From: Peptococcaceae bacterium
GTDB taxonomy: Bacteria > Bacillota > Peptococcia > Peptococcales > Peptococcaceae
NCBI GenBank assembly: GCA_019420345.1
Contig: JAHZHI010000011.1
Span: 62,001 to 126,000 of the forward strand
DNA length: 64,000 bases
Reading direction: 5' to 3'
Below, one piece after another: positions 1-9,654 of this stretch; position 1 is the stretch's first letter; the number at the start of each line of letters is the position of its first letter. Below the pieces are notes generated by a model. The model searched no databases. It was given only the letters and a program-made list of their open reading frames with translations, and had not been told where the DNA came from. The translations under genes and the position numbers were made by a program.

Positions 1-1376
1 GGTGCGAGGCGATTATCGCCAACACTGGTAACCAATCCTTCGGCATTTGCCCAGCTGAGCACATCCGCTGCCCATTCAGAAACTTGATCGACGTCAGCAT
101 AGCCGCTGAGATCAGCGCGACTGCTCACATCAATGCCTTTGTAGTCTGTGTAATTGTAAAGGATGGCCGCCAACTGTTCACGGGTGAGCGGTGCATTTGG
201 CTGGAAAGTACCGTCGCCCATGCCTGCAACTACGCCTACACTGGCCGCCCAATTGACAGCATCAGCGTACCAGTCACCAGCATTGATATCACTGAAACCA
301 GCAGATTCAACACTTGGGCCACCTTCCAAACGATGCAGAATGCTGACAAGCATACCGCGGGTGGTAGCAACGTTTGGCGAAAATGTGGTATCACCGGTAC
401 CAGTCATAAGGCCATTGTTGTAAACATAAACCACTGGGTCGTAATACCAATCGCTGTCACTTACATCACTGAATGGCAGACTGCCAGTTTCCGGCGGTTC
501 TGTGACAACAAACAGACTGCTTACAACGTCAGCGATGAGCTGATGACCATAGGCATTTGGGTGAAAATCCAAATTCAGAGTACCTGTTACGGTCAAACCT
601 GCGTTGCATGGATTTTGAGCGGCATTCTTGAAAGCATTGTATATATCTGCCACGGTATACGCTCCCTGTTCTTCTCCAAGAGCAATGATGTTGTTCAACG
701 CAACGACACCCTGGTCAAATGCTTTCGCAACCATATTAGCGGCAATACCGTACAGTGCATTGTCACCTACTGTATCAGCAAGATGGCTGTATGGATTGTA
801 CTGATTAGCAACAACAATGACAGCACTAGGATTGACCGCTTTAATCGCCGCAATGATTTGATTGAGGTTATCAGAAAATGCTGTCAGCGCATCGACAGCC
901 TGTTCGGATCCTGCAAAGCCAGAGATCTTCTGCACGGCAAAGGTGAGAATATCCTGGTTGCCAGTCATCAGGGCCTGCTGCAGCTGTTCAACGGTGATCT
1001 GGTCGGCTTCGTCACGGTCGGCGTTGTAAGCGTCGGTGAGGTAGCTGTAAAGGGCTGCCATGAGGTCGTTGCCACCAATGGTGAGGGTGATGACATCAGC
1101 GTCAGCGAGGCCATCCACAGCACCATTTTGCAGTTTCTCTAAAAGCGAAACCGCAGTTTCACCGGAAGTTGCTGCATCAATCAAGTTCAGGGACTTGTCG
1201 GCCGCCACCAACTTAACAAAAGAAGCCTCATCTGCAGAAAGGCCGTATCCGCTGCTGATACTGTCACCTAACGCAAGATAAGTCGGATCCTCTTCCGATG
1301 CTGCCATAGCTCCAACCGGCAAGAAAGTGCTGAGCATGCAAATACACAGCAAAATAGAAAGTAATCGTTTTTTCAT
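1..1376 (-). CDS. SGNH/GDSL-type esterase with SLH repeats, 3' end cut by window
   Basis: Secreted serine esterase/lipase of the SGNH family joined to cell-wall-anchoring SLH repeats. The start ATG at 1376 follows an AAAGGAG site and opens a signal peptide (MKKR, then a hydrophobic stretch ending near AMA). SGNH blocks are visible: GDSISSGYG (block I, nucleophile Ser), a Gly block around NGA, GGND (block III) and DFHPNAYGH with the catalytic Asp/His. After about residue 270, two SLH-like repeats follow (FSDVSDSDWYYDPVVY and FSDINAGDWYADAVNW, each ending in a TRxxL/TREQL segment), and a third begins at the window edge. Substrate is unknown. It probably acts on the cell surface. The rest of the gene lies left of the window. 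Confidence 0.9.
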   Translation of the reverse strand, partial: MKKRLLSILLCICMLSTFLPVGAMAASEEDPTYLALGDSISSGYGLSADEASFVKLVAADKSLNLIDAATSGETAVSLLEKLQNGAVDGLADADVITLTIGGNDLMAALYSYLTDAYNADRDEADQITVEQLQQALMTGNQDILTFAVQKISGFAGSEQAVDALTAFSDNLNQIIAAIKAVNPSAVIVVANQYNPYSHLADTVGDNALYGIAANMVAKAFDQGVVALNNIIALGEEQGAYTVADIYNAFKNAAQNPCNAGLTVTGTLNLDFHPNAYGHQLIADVVSSLFVVTEPPETGSLPFSDVSDSDWYYDPVVYVYNNGLMTGTGDTTFSPNVATTRGMLVSILHRLEGGPSVESAGFSDINAGDWYADAVNWAASVGVVAGMGDGTFQPNAPLTREQLAAILYNYTDYKGIDVSSRADLSGYADVDQVSEWAADVLSWANAEGLVTSVGDNRLA

Positions 1377-1541
1377 AACATTCACTCCTTTTTTGGATTT
1401 CTTTTAAGATACCATAAAAGAATGCTGTTTACTATCCCTCTTTTTTCATCAAAAAAGTATGATAGGGCGAAATTTTATATAAATACACGAAATATAATCG
1501 ACACATATCTTTCTCTATGTATAAATTTTACGCAAACAAAA

Positions 1542-1569
1542 ACCGCGTATCCCACAGCAGATACGCGGT
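1542..1569 (-). terminator. Intrinsic terminator after rny
   Basis: Perfect 10-bp inverted repeat (ACCGCGTATC with an 8-nt loop) just past the rny stop. On the minus strand it is followed by TTTTTG. Confidence 0.85.
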
Positions 1570-1578
1570 ATGTTTTGC

Positions 1579-3114
1579 TTATTTGGCGTAATTCACGTTG
1601 CGAGTTTCGCGAATAACCACCACTTTGATTTGGCCAGGATATTCCATCTCGGCCTCAATACGTTTGACGATATCATAAGCAAGTTTTGCACTTTGGGCAT
1701 CGTCAATCTTATCAGGTTTGACAATAACACGAACTTCACGCCCAGCTTGTACAGCATATGTTTTTTCGACACCATCGAAATCATTGGCAATGCCTTCCAA
1801 CTGAGTCAGTCGTTTGAGGTAATTTTCCAGGGTTTCTCGACGCGCACCTGGACGTGCTGCAGAAATGGCATCCGCTGCTGCCACGAGAACGGATTCGACA
1901 GAGCTAGGCTCTACATCCCCATGGTGAGAGAGAATGGCATTAAGCACACCAGCCGGTTCACGATATTTGCGAGCGATATCAGCCCCCAAGCTGGTATGAG
2001 ATCCTTCGGTATCATGGTCAATGGATTTACCGATATCGTGGAGCAAACCAGCACGCTTCGCAAGCGTAACGTCAACTCCTAATTCAGCAGCCATCAACCC
2101 TGCAAGATGAGAAACTTCAATAGAATGCTTCAGCACATTTTGACCGTAACTGGTACGGTATTTCAAGCGTCCAAGCAGTTTGACCAATTCAGGATGCAAC
2201 TGATGAATGCCTGTTTCGAAAACAGCCTGTTCCCCGGCTTCGCGAATGCTTGTGTCCACTTCTTTTTGAGCCTTGTGCACCATTTCCTCGATTCTGGCTG
2301 GATGAATGCGCCCATCGACAATGAGCTTTTCCAATGCCACACGAGCAACTTCACGGCGAATTGGCTCGAAACAAGAAAGAACAACCGCTTCCGGTGTGTC
2401 GTCAATAATTAAGTCCACACCTGTGAGATTTTCCAAAGCGCGAATGTTTCGGCCTTCACGGCCAATGATGCGTCCTTTCATCTCATCATTAGGAAGCGGA
2501 ACAACAGACACCGTTGACTCTGCAACATGATCTGCTGCGCAACGCTGAATGGCAACGGCGATAATATTACGTGCGGTTTTTTCTGCATTGGCTTTTGCCT
2601 CTGCTTCTTTATCCTTAATCATAACCGCAAGACTATGATCTACATCGCTTTCTACCTGATTGAACAGCTGGTTTTTGGCCTCTTCGGCACTCAGGCCCGC
2701 CACGCGTTCCAGTTCAAGCTGCTGCTTATCAATCAGGTCATTCAGTTCACTACGCGCTTCTTCAAGTTTATTTTCTTTTTCAAGAAGAGCATTTTCTTTC
2801 TTTTCTAAGTTGGTAGATTTACGATCAAGGGCATCTTCTTTCTGCACCAAACGCTTTTCGGTGTTATACGCCTCTGAACGTATTTCTTTCGCTTCCACTT
2901 CCGCCTGATTGCGGATTTGAATTGCTGCGTCCTTTGCTTCTACCATCGCTTCCTTTTTCATCGCTTCAATATCTCTATTTGCCGCTTCAAGAATGCGCTG
3001 TGCTTCAGCTTCCGCAGAACCAATCAAGGATTCCGAGGATTTTTTTCGTGCTATGTAACCTCCGATGCCGCCTATCGCCAAACCTACAATGATAGCGATA
3101 ATGAGCTCGAGCAT
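1579..3114 (-). CDS. rny: Ribonuclease Y
   Basis: Membrane-anchored endoribonuclease that initiates mRNA decay in Bacillota. The 511-aa length is normal for the family. An N-terminal membrane helix (residues 2-22) is followed by a long charged coiled coil (about 25-200), a KH domain containing the GRIIGREGRNIRALE signature, and an HD phosphohydrolase domain with HSIEVSHLAG and LLHDIGKSIDHD metal-binding residues. The gene lies downstream of recA-recX on the same strand but is separated from them by 271 bp that hold a terminator, so it probably has its own promoter in that gap. Confidence 0.97.
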   Translation of the reverse strand: MLELIIAIIVGLAIGGIGGYIARKKSSESLIGSAEAEAQRILEAANRDIEAMKKEAMVEAKDAAIQIRNQAEVEAKEIRSEAYNTEKRLVQKEDALDRKSTNLEKKENALLEKENKLEEARSELNDLIDKQQLELERVAGLSAEEAKNQLFNQVESDVDHSLAVMIKDKEAEAKANAEKTARNIIAVAIQRCAADHVAESTVSVVPLPNDEMKGRIIGREGRNIRALENLTGVDLIIDDTPEAVVLSCFEPIRREVARVALEKLIVDGRIHPARIEEMVHKAQKEVDTSIREAGEQAVFETGIHQLHPELVKLLGRLKYRTSYGQNVLKHSIEVSHLAGLMAAELGVDVTLAKRAGLLHDIGKSIDHDTEGSHTSLGADIARKYREPAGVLNAILSHHGDVEPSSVESVLVAAADAISAARPGARRETLENYLKRLTQLEGIANDFDGVEKTYAVQAGREVRVIVKPDKIDDAQSAKLAYDIVKRIEAEMEYPGQIKVVVIRETRNVNYAK

Positions 3115-3180
3115 AAATTCCTCCTTTCCACAAGTTTCCTTTGTTCAATTGTAATTTATGAGACCAAAGCAATAAAAAAA

Positions 3181-3203
3181 GCAAACCAACTATTTTGGTC
3201 TGC
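3181..3203 (-). terminator. Intrinsic terminator of the recA-recX transcript
   Basis: On the minus strand a 9-bp stem (GCAGACCAA paired with TTGGTTTGC, one G-U) with a 5-nt loop is followed by seven T. It lies about 180 bp past recX. The rest of 3115-3385 shows no gene and presumably holds the rny promoter. Confidence 0.75.
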
Positions 3204-3385
3204 TCTTTAAGTAATCATCAAAATATGACAAAATGATCCATTTCTGTTATTTGTTACAAAACCATTTAACGTCCATGTCTATCAATAGTCAAAGCAATTA
3301 CCTCGCCATAGTCTACGATTATTTTACGCTGAATAGCGCATAGTGTCAAGGTTTTTCCTAGCTGAAGCGGCTTGACAGCGCCGTT

Positions 3386-3814
3386 TCAGTAGCGTTCAAG
3401 GGATGAAAGCATACCCGCGCTGTAGCCTTTTCCATATAGATATCGCATGGTTTGTTGATATTTTTTTCCTTTTTCACGACACTTGTTGTACTCTTTTTCA
3501 AGTTGTATCATTTCAACATCTTCAGGATATTCGGAAGCCAGCGCATCTTCAATGGTAAATGCATCTATGCCTTTATCTTTAAGCGCCATGATCAATTTCA
3601 AACGTCCACACGGATTAAAGCGAAGTTTATCTCGTATATAGCTTTCTGCAAACTGTCTATCATCCAAATAATGATAGGAATATAGATAGGCGATGATTTC
3701 ATTTGCTTCCTCAGATGGTACCTGTTTTCGCTCGAGGTACTGACGCATCTCATGTTCCGAACGCATTCTCACCGTCAGATATCGCAATGCCAATTGCTTA
3801 TGCTTTTCTTCCAT
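3386..3814 (-). CDS. recX: Regulatory protein RecX
   Basis: Small modulator that binds RecA filaments and limits recombinase activity. At 142 aa it is shorter than Bacillus RecX but near the length of the enterobacterial form. Three-helix repeat features typical of RecX are visible: RYLTVRMRSEHEMRQYL, YLDDRQFAESYIRDKL and KGYSAGMLSSLERY at the C terminus. Its ATG overlaps the recA stop (TAATG), which implies translational coupling to its target protein. Confidence 0.9.
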   Translation of the reverse strand: MEEKHKQLALRYLTVRMRSEHEMRQYLERKQVPSEEANEIIAYLYSYHYLDDRQFAESYIRDKLRFNPCGRLKLIMALKDKGIDAFTIEDALASEYPEDVEMIQLEKEYNKCREKGKKYQQTMRYLYGKGYSAGMLSSLERY

Positions 3815-4935
3815 TAGAGTTCATCCACATCGACGTCCGCAAGAAAATCGTCGTCTAACAAGGCGTTCATATTTTCCTGCAGCAGCGTTTCCTCTTTCTC
3901 ATCAGGTTCATCATCGACAACAACACCACGCACGCGCTCATCGATTTCTTTCGCAACATCAGGGTGTTCTTTCAGATACACACGAATATTATCGCGTCCC
4001 TGACCAAGACGTTCTCCCTTATACGAATACCATGAACCGCTTTTTTCGAGCACGCCCATTTCAGACGCAATATCCACGAGAGAACTTTCATTTGATATAC
4101 CTTCACCATACAGAATATCAAATTCGCAGGTTTTGAATGGTGGTGCCACTTTGTTCTTCACCACTTTTACCTTGGTGCGATTCCCAATGATGTCTGTGCC
4201 TTTTTTGATGGCTTCGCCGCGACGCACTTCCAGGCGCACGCTGGAGTAAAATTTCAGGGCACGGCCACCAGTGGTCGTTTCCGGATTTCCATACATAACG
4301 CCGATTTTTTCACGAATCTGATTGATGAAGATGACAATCGTATTGGTACGACCAATATTGGCAGTCAGCTTGCGCAAAGCCTGACTCATCAGACGCGCCA
4401 GAAGGCCGACGTGTGTGTCACCCATTTCGCCTTCAATTTCAGCACGTGGTGTCAAAGCTGCCACGGAGTCAACGACAATCATGTCTACCGCACCGCTGCG
4501 CACCAATGCATCACAAACTTCCAAAGCTTGTTCACCATTGTCCGGCTGACTGATCAAGAGGTTATCCGTGTCAACGCCTATATTCTTTGCGTACACGGGA
4601 TCGAGCGCATGCTCAGCATCGATAAACGCTGCAATACCGCCGCGTTTCTGTGCTTCAGCCACGCAGTGCAGAGCTACCGTTGTCTTACCAGAGGATTCTG
4701 GGCCATAAATTTCAATGATACGCCCCTTTGGCAAACCACCTATACCAAGCGCGCGGTCCAGTGCAATGGAACCTGTTGGAATGGATTCAACTTCCAGTTT
4801 GCTTTGATCACCCAAGCGCATGATGGTGCCTGGACCAAATTGTTGCTCCATGGCCTTCAGTGCATGCTGTAAGGCTTCATTCTTGTCCTCATTAGCGCCT
4901 GGGATTGATTGTTGTTTTTTTGATTTTCCAGCCAT
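3814..4935 (-). CDS. recA: Recombinase RecA
   Basis: ATP-dependent strand-exchange protein and SOS co-protease. It is 373 aa with Walker A GPESSGKTT, the MAW motif region NQIREKIGVMYGNPETTTGG, and KFYSSVRLEVRR. The acidic C-terminal tail (about residues 330-373, ending DVDEL) is longer than in most RecA proteins. Only 3 nt separate it from ddl upstream, so no promoter or LexA box lies directly in front. It is followed by recX in a TAATG overlap. Confidence 0.98.
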   Translation of the reverse strand: MAGKSKKQQSIPGANEDKNEALQHALKAMEQQFGPGTIMRLGDQSKLEVESIPTGSIALDRALGIGGLPKGRIIEIYGPESSGKTTVALHCVAEAQKRGGIAAFIDAEHALDPVYAKNIGVDTDNLLISQPDNGEQALEVCDALVRSGAVDMIVVDSVAALTPRAEIEGEMGDTHVGLLARLMSQALRKLTANIGRTNTIVIFINQIREKIGVMYGNPETTTGGRALKFYSSVRLEVRRGEAIKKGTDIIGNRTKVKVVKNKVAPPFKTCEFDILYGEGISNESSLVDIASEMGVLEKSGSWYSYKGERLGQGRDNIRVYLKEHPDVAKEIDERVRGVVVDDEPDEKEETLLQENMNALLDDDFLADVDVDEL

Positions 4936-4938
4936 GTA

Positions 4939-6039
4939 TTAGCCTCCAAAAACAGTGTAATTTCTCATATCATCCTGATGTTTTTCGAATGCAAGCGTAA
5001 TCAATCGTTCGATGACTTCAATCAATGACTTTCCAGATGCCTGCCACATCTTGGCATACATACTGATGGATGTAAAACCTGGAAGCGTATTCACTTCGTT
5101 GAGCAGAATGCGCCCATTGTCTTTATCAATAAAGAAATCTGCACGGCACATACCACTAAGATTCAGGATCTTATAAGTTTTCTTTCCAATTGCTGCCAAA
5201 GCATCAATTTGATCTGGTGTCAAATCCGCTGGCGTCTTTGTCTCGCTGTTATCAAGAATGTATTTTGATTCATAATCATAAAATACACCTTCTGTCACAA
5301 TTTCACCAGGTGCAGCCATATCCGCATCGTTATTGCCGAGCAGCGCTGTTTCAATTTCACGCGCATTGACACCCGTCTCAACGATCAATTTACTGTCATA
5401 CTTTCCGGCTACAGCCAACGCTTCTGCAAGAGCATGACGATCCTGCACCTTGCTGATTCCCACACTGGAACCCAGACAGGATGGCTTTACAAACATTGGA
5501 TAGGTCAAAGCTGCCTCCACGTCATCTAAAACCGTCTCCGGCGTTTGTTCAAAATCAAAGCGACGTACTGCAACATAATCCGTTTGCGGAATATCATGCG
5601 CTTTCAGAATATCACGCATAAAAACCTTATCCATGCCAACGACAGAACCCATCATGCCGGCACCAACGTATGGAATGCGGCACATATCAAAAAAAGCCTG
5701 CAAATGCCCATCTTCACCGTAGGAGCCATGAATGATCGGAAAAACGACATCCAATGAGCCAAGTTCATCAAAACTTTTAGCATTTCTCATCACGCCGCCA
5801 GGATATTGTGGGAAGATCAGTTCTTTATCTGCATAAGCTTCTGCATCAAAATGTGCAACATCTTTCGCATCTATCGGCCCATACCAACGCCCGTCTTTGG
5901 CAACACCAATTGGAAACACATTCTCATAACCGGCTTCCATTAATGTATCAATAATCGTATTGGCCGATACGCAGGAAACATCATATTCACCAGAAGGGCC
6001 GCCAAAAACAACACCTATTTTCAATTTTTTATCCAACAT
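4939..6039 (-). CDS. ddl: D-alanine--D-alanine ligase
   Basis: ATP-grasp ligase making the D-Ala-D-Ala dipeptide for peptidoglycan. I place the start at the ATG at 6039 (MLDKKLKIGVVFGG), which overlaps the upstream stop as TAATG. An in-frame ATG at 6054 lies inside the neighbouring gene and has no ribosome site. Family features are GGPSGEYDVSCVSA at the N terminus, HGSYGEDGHLQ, KPSCLGSSVGISKV, and the metal/ATP site NEVNTLPGFTS. The loop FYDYESKY carries the Tyr type seen in D-Ala-D-Ala rather than D-Ala-D-Lac ligases. Length is 366 aa. Confidence 0.96.
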   Translation of the reverse strand: MLDKKLKIGVVFGGPSGEYDVSCVSANTIIDTLMEAGYENVFPIGVAKDGRWYGPIDAKDVAHFDAEAYADKELIFPQYPGGVMRNAKSFDELGSLDVVFPIIHGSYGEDGHLQAFFDMCRIPYVGAGMMGSVVGMDKVFMRDILKAHDIPQTDYVAVRRFDFEQTPETVLDDVEAALTYPMFVKPSCLGSSVGISKVQDRHALAEALAVAGKYDSKLIVETGVNAREIETALLGNNDADMAAPGEIVTEGVFYDYESKYILDNSETKTPADLTPDQIDALAAIGKKTYKILNLSGMCRADFFIDKDNGRILLNEVNTLPGFTSISMYAKMWQASGKSLIEVIERLITLAFEKHQDDMRNYTVFGG

Positions 6040-6524
6040 TATGCAGCCCCCCATAGTAACACAAAGGTAATAATGAAAATGATCAAGGCGACAACAAACT
6101 GAATAAACGATACGACCGCCATTCCAACCAAAGAACCAGCACTTGCACGCAATGCACTGCGCATAGAGCGGTGTGACACGTATTCCGCACCAACAGAGCC
6201 AAGCACAGCACCAATCATACTGCCACGCGCTTTTCCAAAAAAGCCGCCAGCAGCAGCGCCAATGGTCGAACCAATTGAAGCATTATTGGATGCACCAAAT
6301 TTCTTGGCACCAATCATCGTGCCATAGTAATCCAGGAAAGAACTGCCAATGGTCAGTGCACCAACGATGACTACAAACCAAATTGGGTACGCAACCCAGT
6401 GATCGAAAATGCCATAGACCAACATGCTGATAAATACCAGCCACATACCAGGCACCATCGGCACAAATGTGCCAATAACACCAGCAGCCATGACCACGAT
6501 CAGTAACCATGCATAAATGTCCAT
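6039..6524 (-). CDS. DUF456 family membrane protein
   Basis: Small integral membrane protein of unknown function, 161 aa from the ATG at 6524, which has a GGAGGG site 5 nt upstream. An in-frame upstream start at 6632 would add a tail with no homology features. Glycine-rich hydrophobic segments occur at about residues 5-45, 50-65, 75-110 (repeats of GxxxG, as in IGSTIGAAAGGFFG) and 130-160, a pattern typical of DUF456. It sits 1 nt after the lyase-like gene and overlaps ddl by TAATG, so it is part of the operon. Confidence 0.85.
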   Translation of the reverse strand: MDIYAWLLIVVMAAGVIGTFVPMVPGMWLVFISMLVYGIFDHWVAYPIWFVVIVGALTIGSSFLDYYGTMIGAKKFGASNNASIGSTIGAAAGGFFGKARGSMIGAVLGSVGAEYVSHRSMRSALRASAGSLVGMAVVSFIQFVVALIIFIITFVLLWGAA

Positions 6525-6525
6525 C

Positions 6526-7794
6526 TTATCCCTCCATCTTTTTCGCCGCCAAACAAACAGATGCAATGATGTGTGTAATTGATAAGCCGCCTTGCATGTA
6601 ACCAATATAAGGTTCTCGCATCGGCCCATCAATGCTCAACTCAATGGATGAACCTTGAATAAAGGTGCCGCCTGCCATGATGACAGGATCGTCATAGCCT
6701 GGCAGCTGATCATCATATGGGGTAACATAACTTTCAAGTGCAGAGGCCGCCTGAATACCCTGACAGAATTTGCGCAGTTTATCCGGATCACCAAAGGCGA
6801 TGCATTGGATGATATCTGTTCGCGGCGCATCCGCGGTCGGCGAAACAACATAACCTTTCGCACCAAGATAAGCCGCCGCAAACGAGGCGCCCTTGAGGGC
6901 TTGTTCCACGATCAATGGCGCCATAAAAAGCCCCTGAAACGCTGGACGATTGAAGTCCAGCGACGAGCTGACATCATCACTAATGCCCGGCGCTGTCAAA
7001 CGTTCTGCACTGGCTTCCACCAGTTCTTTCTTGCCGGCAATGTATCCGCCGCGTGGCGCTAAACCGCCACCAGGATTTTTGATCAAGGAACCCGCAATAA
7101 TATCTGCGCCCACTTCAAGTGGTTCCTTTTCTTCGACGAATTCACCATAACAATTGTCCACAAAGACAATGATATCTGGAGAAATGCTCTTTACGATGTC
7201 GCATGCGCGGGCAATTTTTGCGATTGAAAGACTGTCACGCCATTCATAGCCGCGCGAGCGCTGAATCATAACCATTTTTGTCTTCGGTGTGACAGCAGCG
7301 CGAATGGCCGCTTCATCGAAGTCATTGTCTTTTAATGGCACGCTCTTATGATGAATGCCAAATTCACGCAATGTCCCTCTTGCCTGATCATTTTTTCCGA
7401 TGACAGTCTGCAGCGTGTCATAAGGCAGGCCGCTGATAGAGACCGCTTCATCACCAGGACGCAACAATCCAAAAAGCACTGTTGCAATCGCATGCGTTCC
7501 GCTGACCAAATTAGAGCGCACCAACGCTTTTTCTGCGCAAAACAGATCCGCCCACACACGTTCTAAAACATCACGCCCGGTATCGCCATAGCCATAGCCG
7601 GTCGATCCATTGAGATGAAAATCTGCCACTTGATTGTGCTGAAAGGCTTCCAGCACTTTAATCTGATTGGCCTGTGTCATATCACTAAAGTGTGCCCATT
7701 GTGGCTGTAACTCATCCAGGCAACGCTTAACAAGCGTGATATCGGCATCATCCAAACCAGCAAATTTCTTTAATCGTTCAAAAAATAATGCCAT
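6526..7794 (-). CDS. Methionine gamma-lyase family PLP enzyme (YnbB-like)
   Basis: Fold-type I PLP-dependent enzyme of the family often labelled 'aluminium resistance' or YnbB, 422 aa. Visible features are LVSGTHAIATVLFGLLRPGDE (cofactor ring-stacking region), VDNCYGEFVEE with the PLP-binding Asp, and GSLIKNPGGGLAPRGGYIAG with the Schiff-base Lys. Family members sit next to hflX in many Bacillota, as here (6-nt gap). Its substrate is not settled. The homology suggests C-S lyase chemistry, but the biological reaction is inferred. Confidence 0.88.
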   Translation of the reverse strand: MALFFERLKKFAGLDDADITLVKRCLDELQPQWAHFSDMTQANQIKVLEAFQHNQVADFHLNGSTGYGYGDTGRDVLERVWADLFCAEKALVRSNLVSGTHAIATVLFGLLRPGDEAVSISGLPYDTLQTVIGKNDQARGTLREFGIHHKSVPLKDNDFDEAAIRAAVTPKTKMVMIQRSRGYEWRDSLSIAKIARACDIVKSISPDIIVFVDNCYGEFVEEKEPLEVGADIIAGSLIKNPGGGLAPRGGYIAGKKELVEASAERLTAPGISDDVSSSLDFNRPAFQGLFMAPLIVEQALKGASFAAAYLGAKGYVVSPTADAPRTDIIQCIAFGDPDKLRKFCQGIQAASALESYVTPYDDQLPGYDDPVIMAGGTFIQGSSIELSIDGPMREPYIGYMQGGLSITHIIASVCLAAKKMEG

Positions 7795-7800
7795 TTTCTC

Positions 7801-9624
7801 CTACCACTTCGTTTCATTTACTAATTCATCTGGGAGATACTCCCAAAAATATTTTTTGGCTTCTGCCACTGGCAGCTGCACCCGCAGATGCGCGCCTTTT
7901 TCATCATAATCTTCCTGCAGCACCTTACCATATTGATGGGCCTGCGCCAACCGCTGTCCCTGTTGTTCATCATACGGCAGAACCATCTCCAGTGTCACAT
8001 CAGAGGAACGCGCCAAATTTTTAAGGATATCCAACAATTCCTCAATGCCTTCCCCTGTTTCACAGGAAATATAACATTTGTATTGATAAGCCAGCGCCGA
8101 AGAAAACACAGGCGGTTCAGAACACAAATCAATTTTATTGCATACCAAGATATGTGTTTTCTCCTGCAAACCCAGAGACATCAGAATATCTTCCACCACA
8201 CCAATACGCTCATCAATGCCTTCTTTGGCCACGTCAACAACATGCAGCAATACATCTGCATATTGTAACTCTTCAAGCGTTGCCTTAAAGGCATCAAGCA
8301 GCTGCGACGGCAAGTCACGAATAAAACCTACCGTATCGCTGACTAAGATGGCATCGCCGCCTTCCAATTCAAGGCGCCGCGTTGTCGGGTCCAGTGTTGC
8401 AAACAACTGATCGGCAGCGTAAATATCATCATCTGTGAGGCGATTCAGTAAAGTGCTTTTACCAGCATTTGTGTAGCCAACGAGAGCTGCTTGCAGGCCC
8501 TGCGTCTTCATGCGGGCAGAACGCTGCAATTGACGATTGCTTTTCACATTTTCCAGTTCTTTGGTGATGTGATGAATGCGCCGGCGAATGTGGCGCCGAT
8601 CGGTTTCAAGTTTCGTTTCCCCTGGACCACGTGTGCCAACACCGCCGCCAAGTCGCGACAGCGCGGTGCCCATGCCCGTGAGCCGCGGCAGCAAATAATT
8701 GAGCTGCGCCAGTTCAACCTGATACTTGCCTTCACGGCTGCGCGCACGCTGTGCAAAAATATCAAGGATCAAAACCGTTTTGTCAATGACTTTGACCCCC
8801 AGCCGATCGCTGAGCATTTGGTTATAGGAAGGCGTCAGCGGCTGGTCAAAAACGACCACATCAGCCGCTTCGTTCTGCACCAGCATGGCAATCTCTTCCA
8901 GCTTTCCACCGCCAATGCGATGCTGGCTGCCGCGCATGGTCTGCACCACCACCTCAGCCACTTCCAATCCGGCGGTATCCGCCAGTTCTTCTAATTCTTC
9001 GCGAATGAGCGCAATGTCTTCCTGATCGCGCTGATTAGGCTGAAGGATTAAAATGGCCCGTTCTTTATCAGAACGGGTTGCCGTCGTTTGTCGGCGTGTG
9101 AGTGCGCTTTCAAAAACCTGCAGCTGGGTGAACAGTGGCAGGTTTTCAAAGATCTGCCATGGCAGATCTTCCGCCGCAACAACCTGGGACGTCGTCAATG
9201 CACCTTCGACTGGCTCCAACATAGCCGCTGCGACACGAATTTCTTCACCTTTCTGTGCCAGTGCCACCATGCAGTCATAGTGCAGATTTTTTAACGCACT
9301 AACATCCGCTTCTGAGAAGTGCGCGGTTCCGCTTGGATGCGTATGAATACATCGCACGCCTGCATAGCCGAACTGCCAACGTCTTTTTCTCAGTTCAAAG
9401 ACCGGCGCCTTATCCGCCTGTCCCACCGATACCATAAGCACTTGCCCGCTGCGATCTATGAACACAGCAACTTCACGCTTAATTTCATGACTGATGGCAA
9501 GCATTGCCTGCGCCATGTCAAGCGTGAGAACGTCGCTTCGCGCAACAGGCAATTCTGCCAGCGCATGCAGATCGTTACACTGGCGCCGGCTCAAGCCATC
9601 GATTTGTCCAACCAATTTTTCCAC
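7801..9624 (-). CDS. hflX: GTPase HflX with N-terminal JAMM-like extension
   Basis: Ribosome-associated GTPase that splits stalled or heat-damaged 70S ribosomes. It starts at GTG 9624 behind AAAGGAGG. At 607 aa it is about 180 residues longer than E. coli HflX. The extension contains Glu51 followed by HTHPSGTAHFSEAD (His94, His96, Asp107), which matches the HxHx10D metal motif of JAMM/RadC-type domains. The HflX core begins near residue 185 with ILILQPN. The glycine-rich linker GGGVGTRGPGETKLE precedes the G domain (G1 GYTNAGKST, G3 DTVGFIRDLP, G4 NKID). Whether the extension is catalytic is unknown. Confidence 0.93.
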   Translation of the reverse strand: MEKLVGQIDGLSRRQCNDLHALAELPVARSDVLTLDMAQAMLAISHEIKREVAVFIDRSGQVLMVSVGQADKAPVFELRKRRWQFGYAGVRCIHTHPSGTAHFSEADVSALKNLHYDCMVALAQKGEEIRVAAAMLEPVEGALTTSQVVAAEDLPWQIFENLPLFTQLQVFESALTRRQTTATRSDKERAILILQPNQRDQEDIALIREELEELADTAGLEVAEVVVQTMRGSQHRIGGGKLEEIAMLVQNEAADVVVFDQPLTPSYNQMLSDRLGVKVIDKTVLILDIFAQRARSREGKYQVELAQLNYLLPRLTGMGTALSRLGGGVGTRGPGETKLETDRRHIRRRIHHITKELENVKSNRQLQRSARMKTQGLQAALVGYTNAGKSTLLNRLTDDDIYAADQLFATLDPTTRRLELEGGDAILVSDTVGFIRDLPSQLLDAFKATLEELQYADVLLHVVDVAKEGIDERIGVVEDILMSLGLQEKTHILVCNKIDLCSEPPVFSSALAYQYKCYISCETGEGIEELLDILKNLARSSDVTLEMVLPYDEQQGQRLAQAHQYGKVLQEDYDEKGAHLRVQLPVAEAKKYFWEYLPDELVNETKW

Positions 9625-9654
9625 GACCGGCGCCTCCTTTCACGACTCGGACAA

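Noticed and set aside
84..1142. 352-aa plus-strand open frame
   Set aside because: It is the antisense of the SGNH/SLH gene, which has a signal peptide, ribosome site and family motifs on the minus strand.
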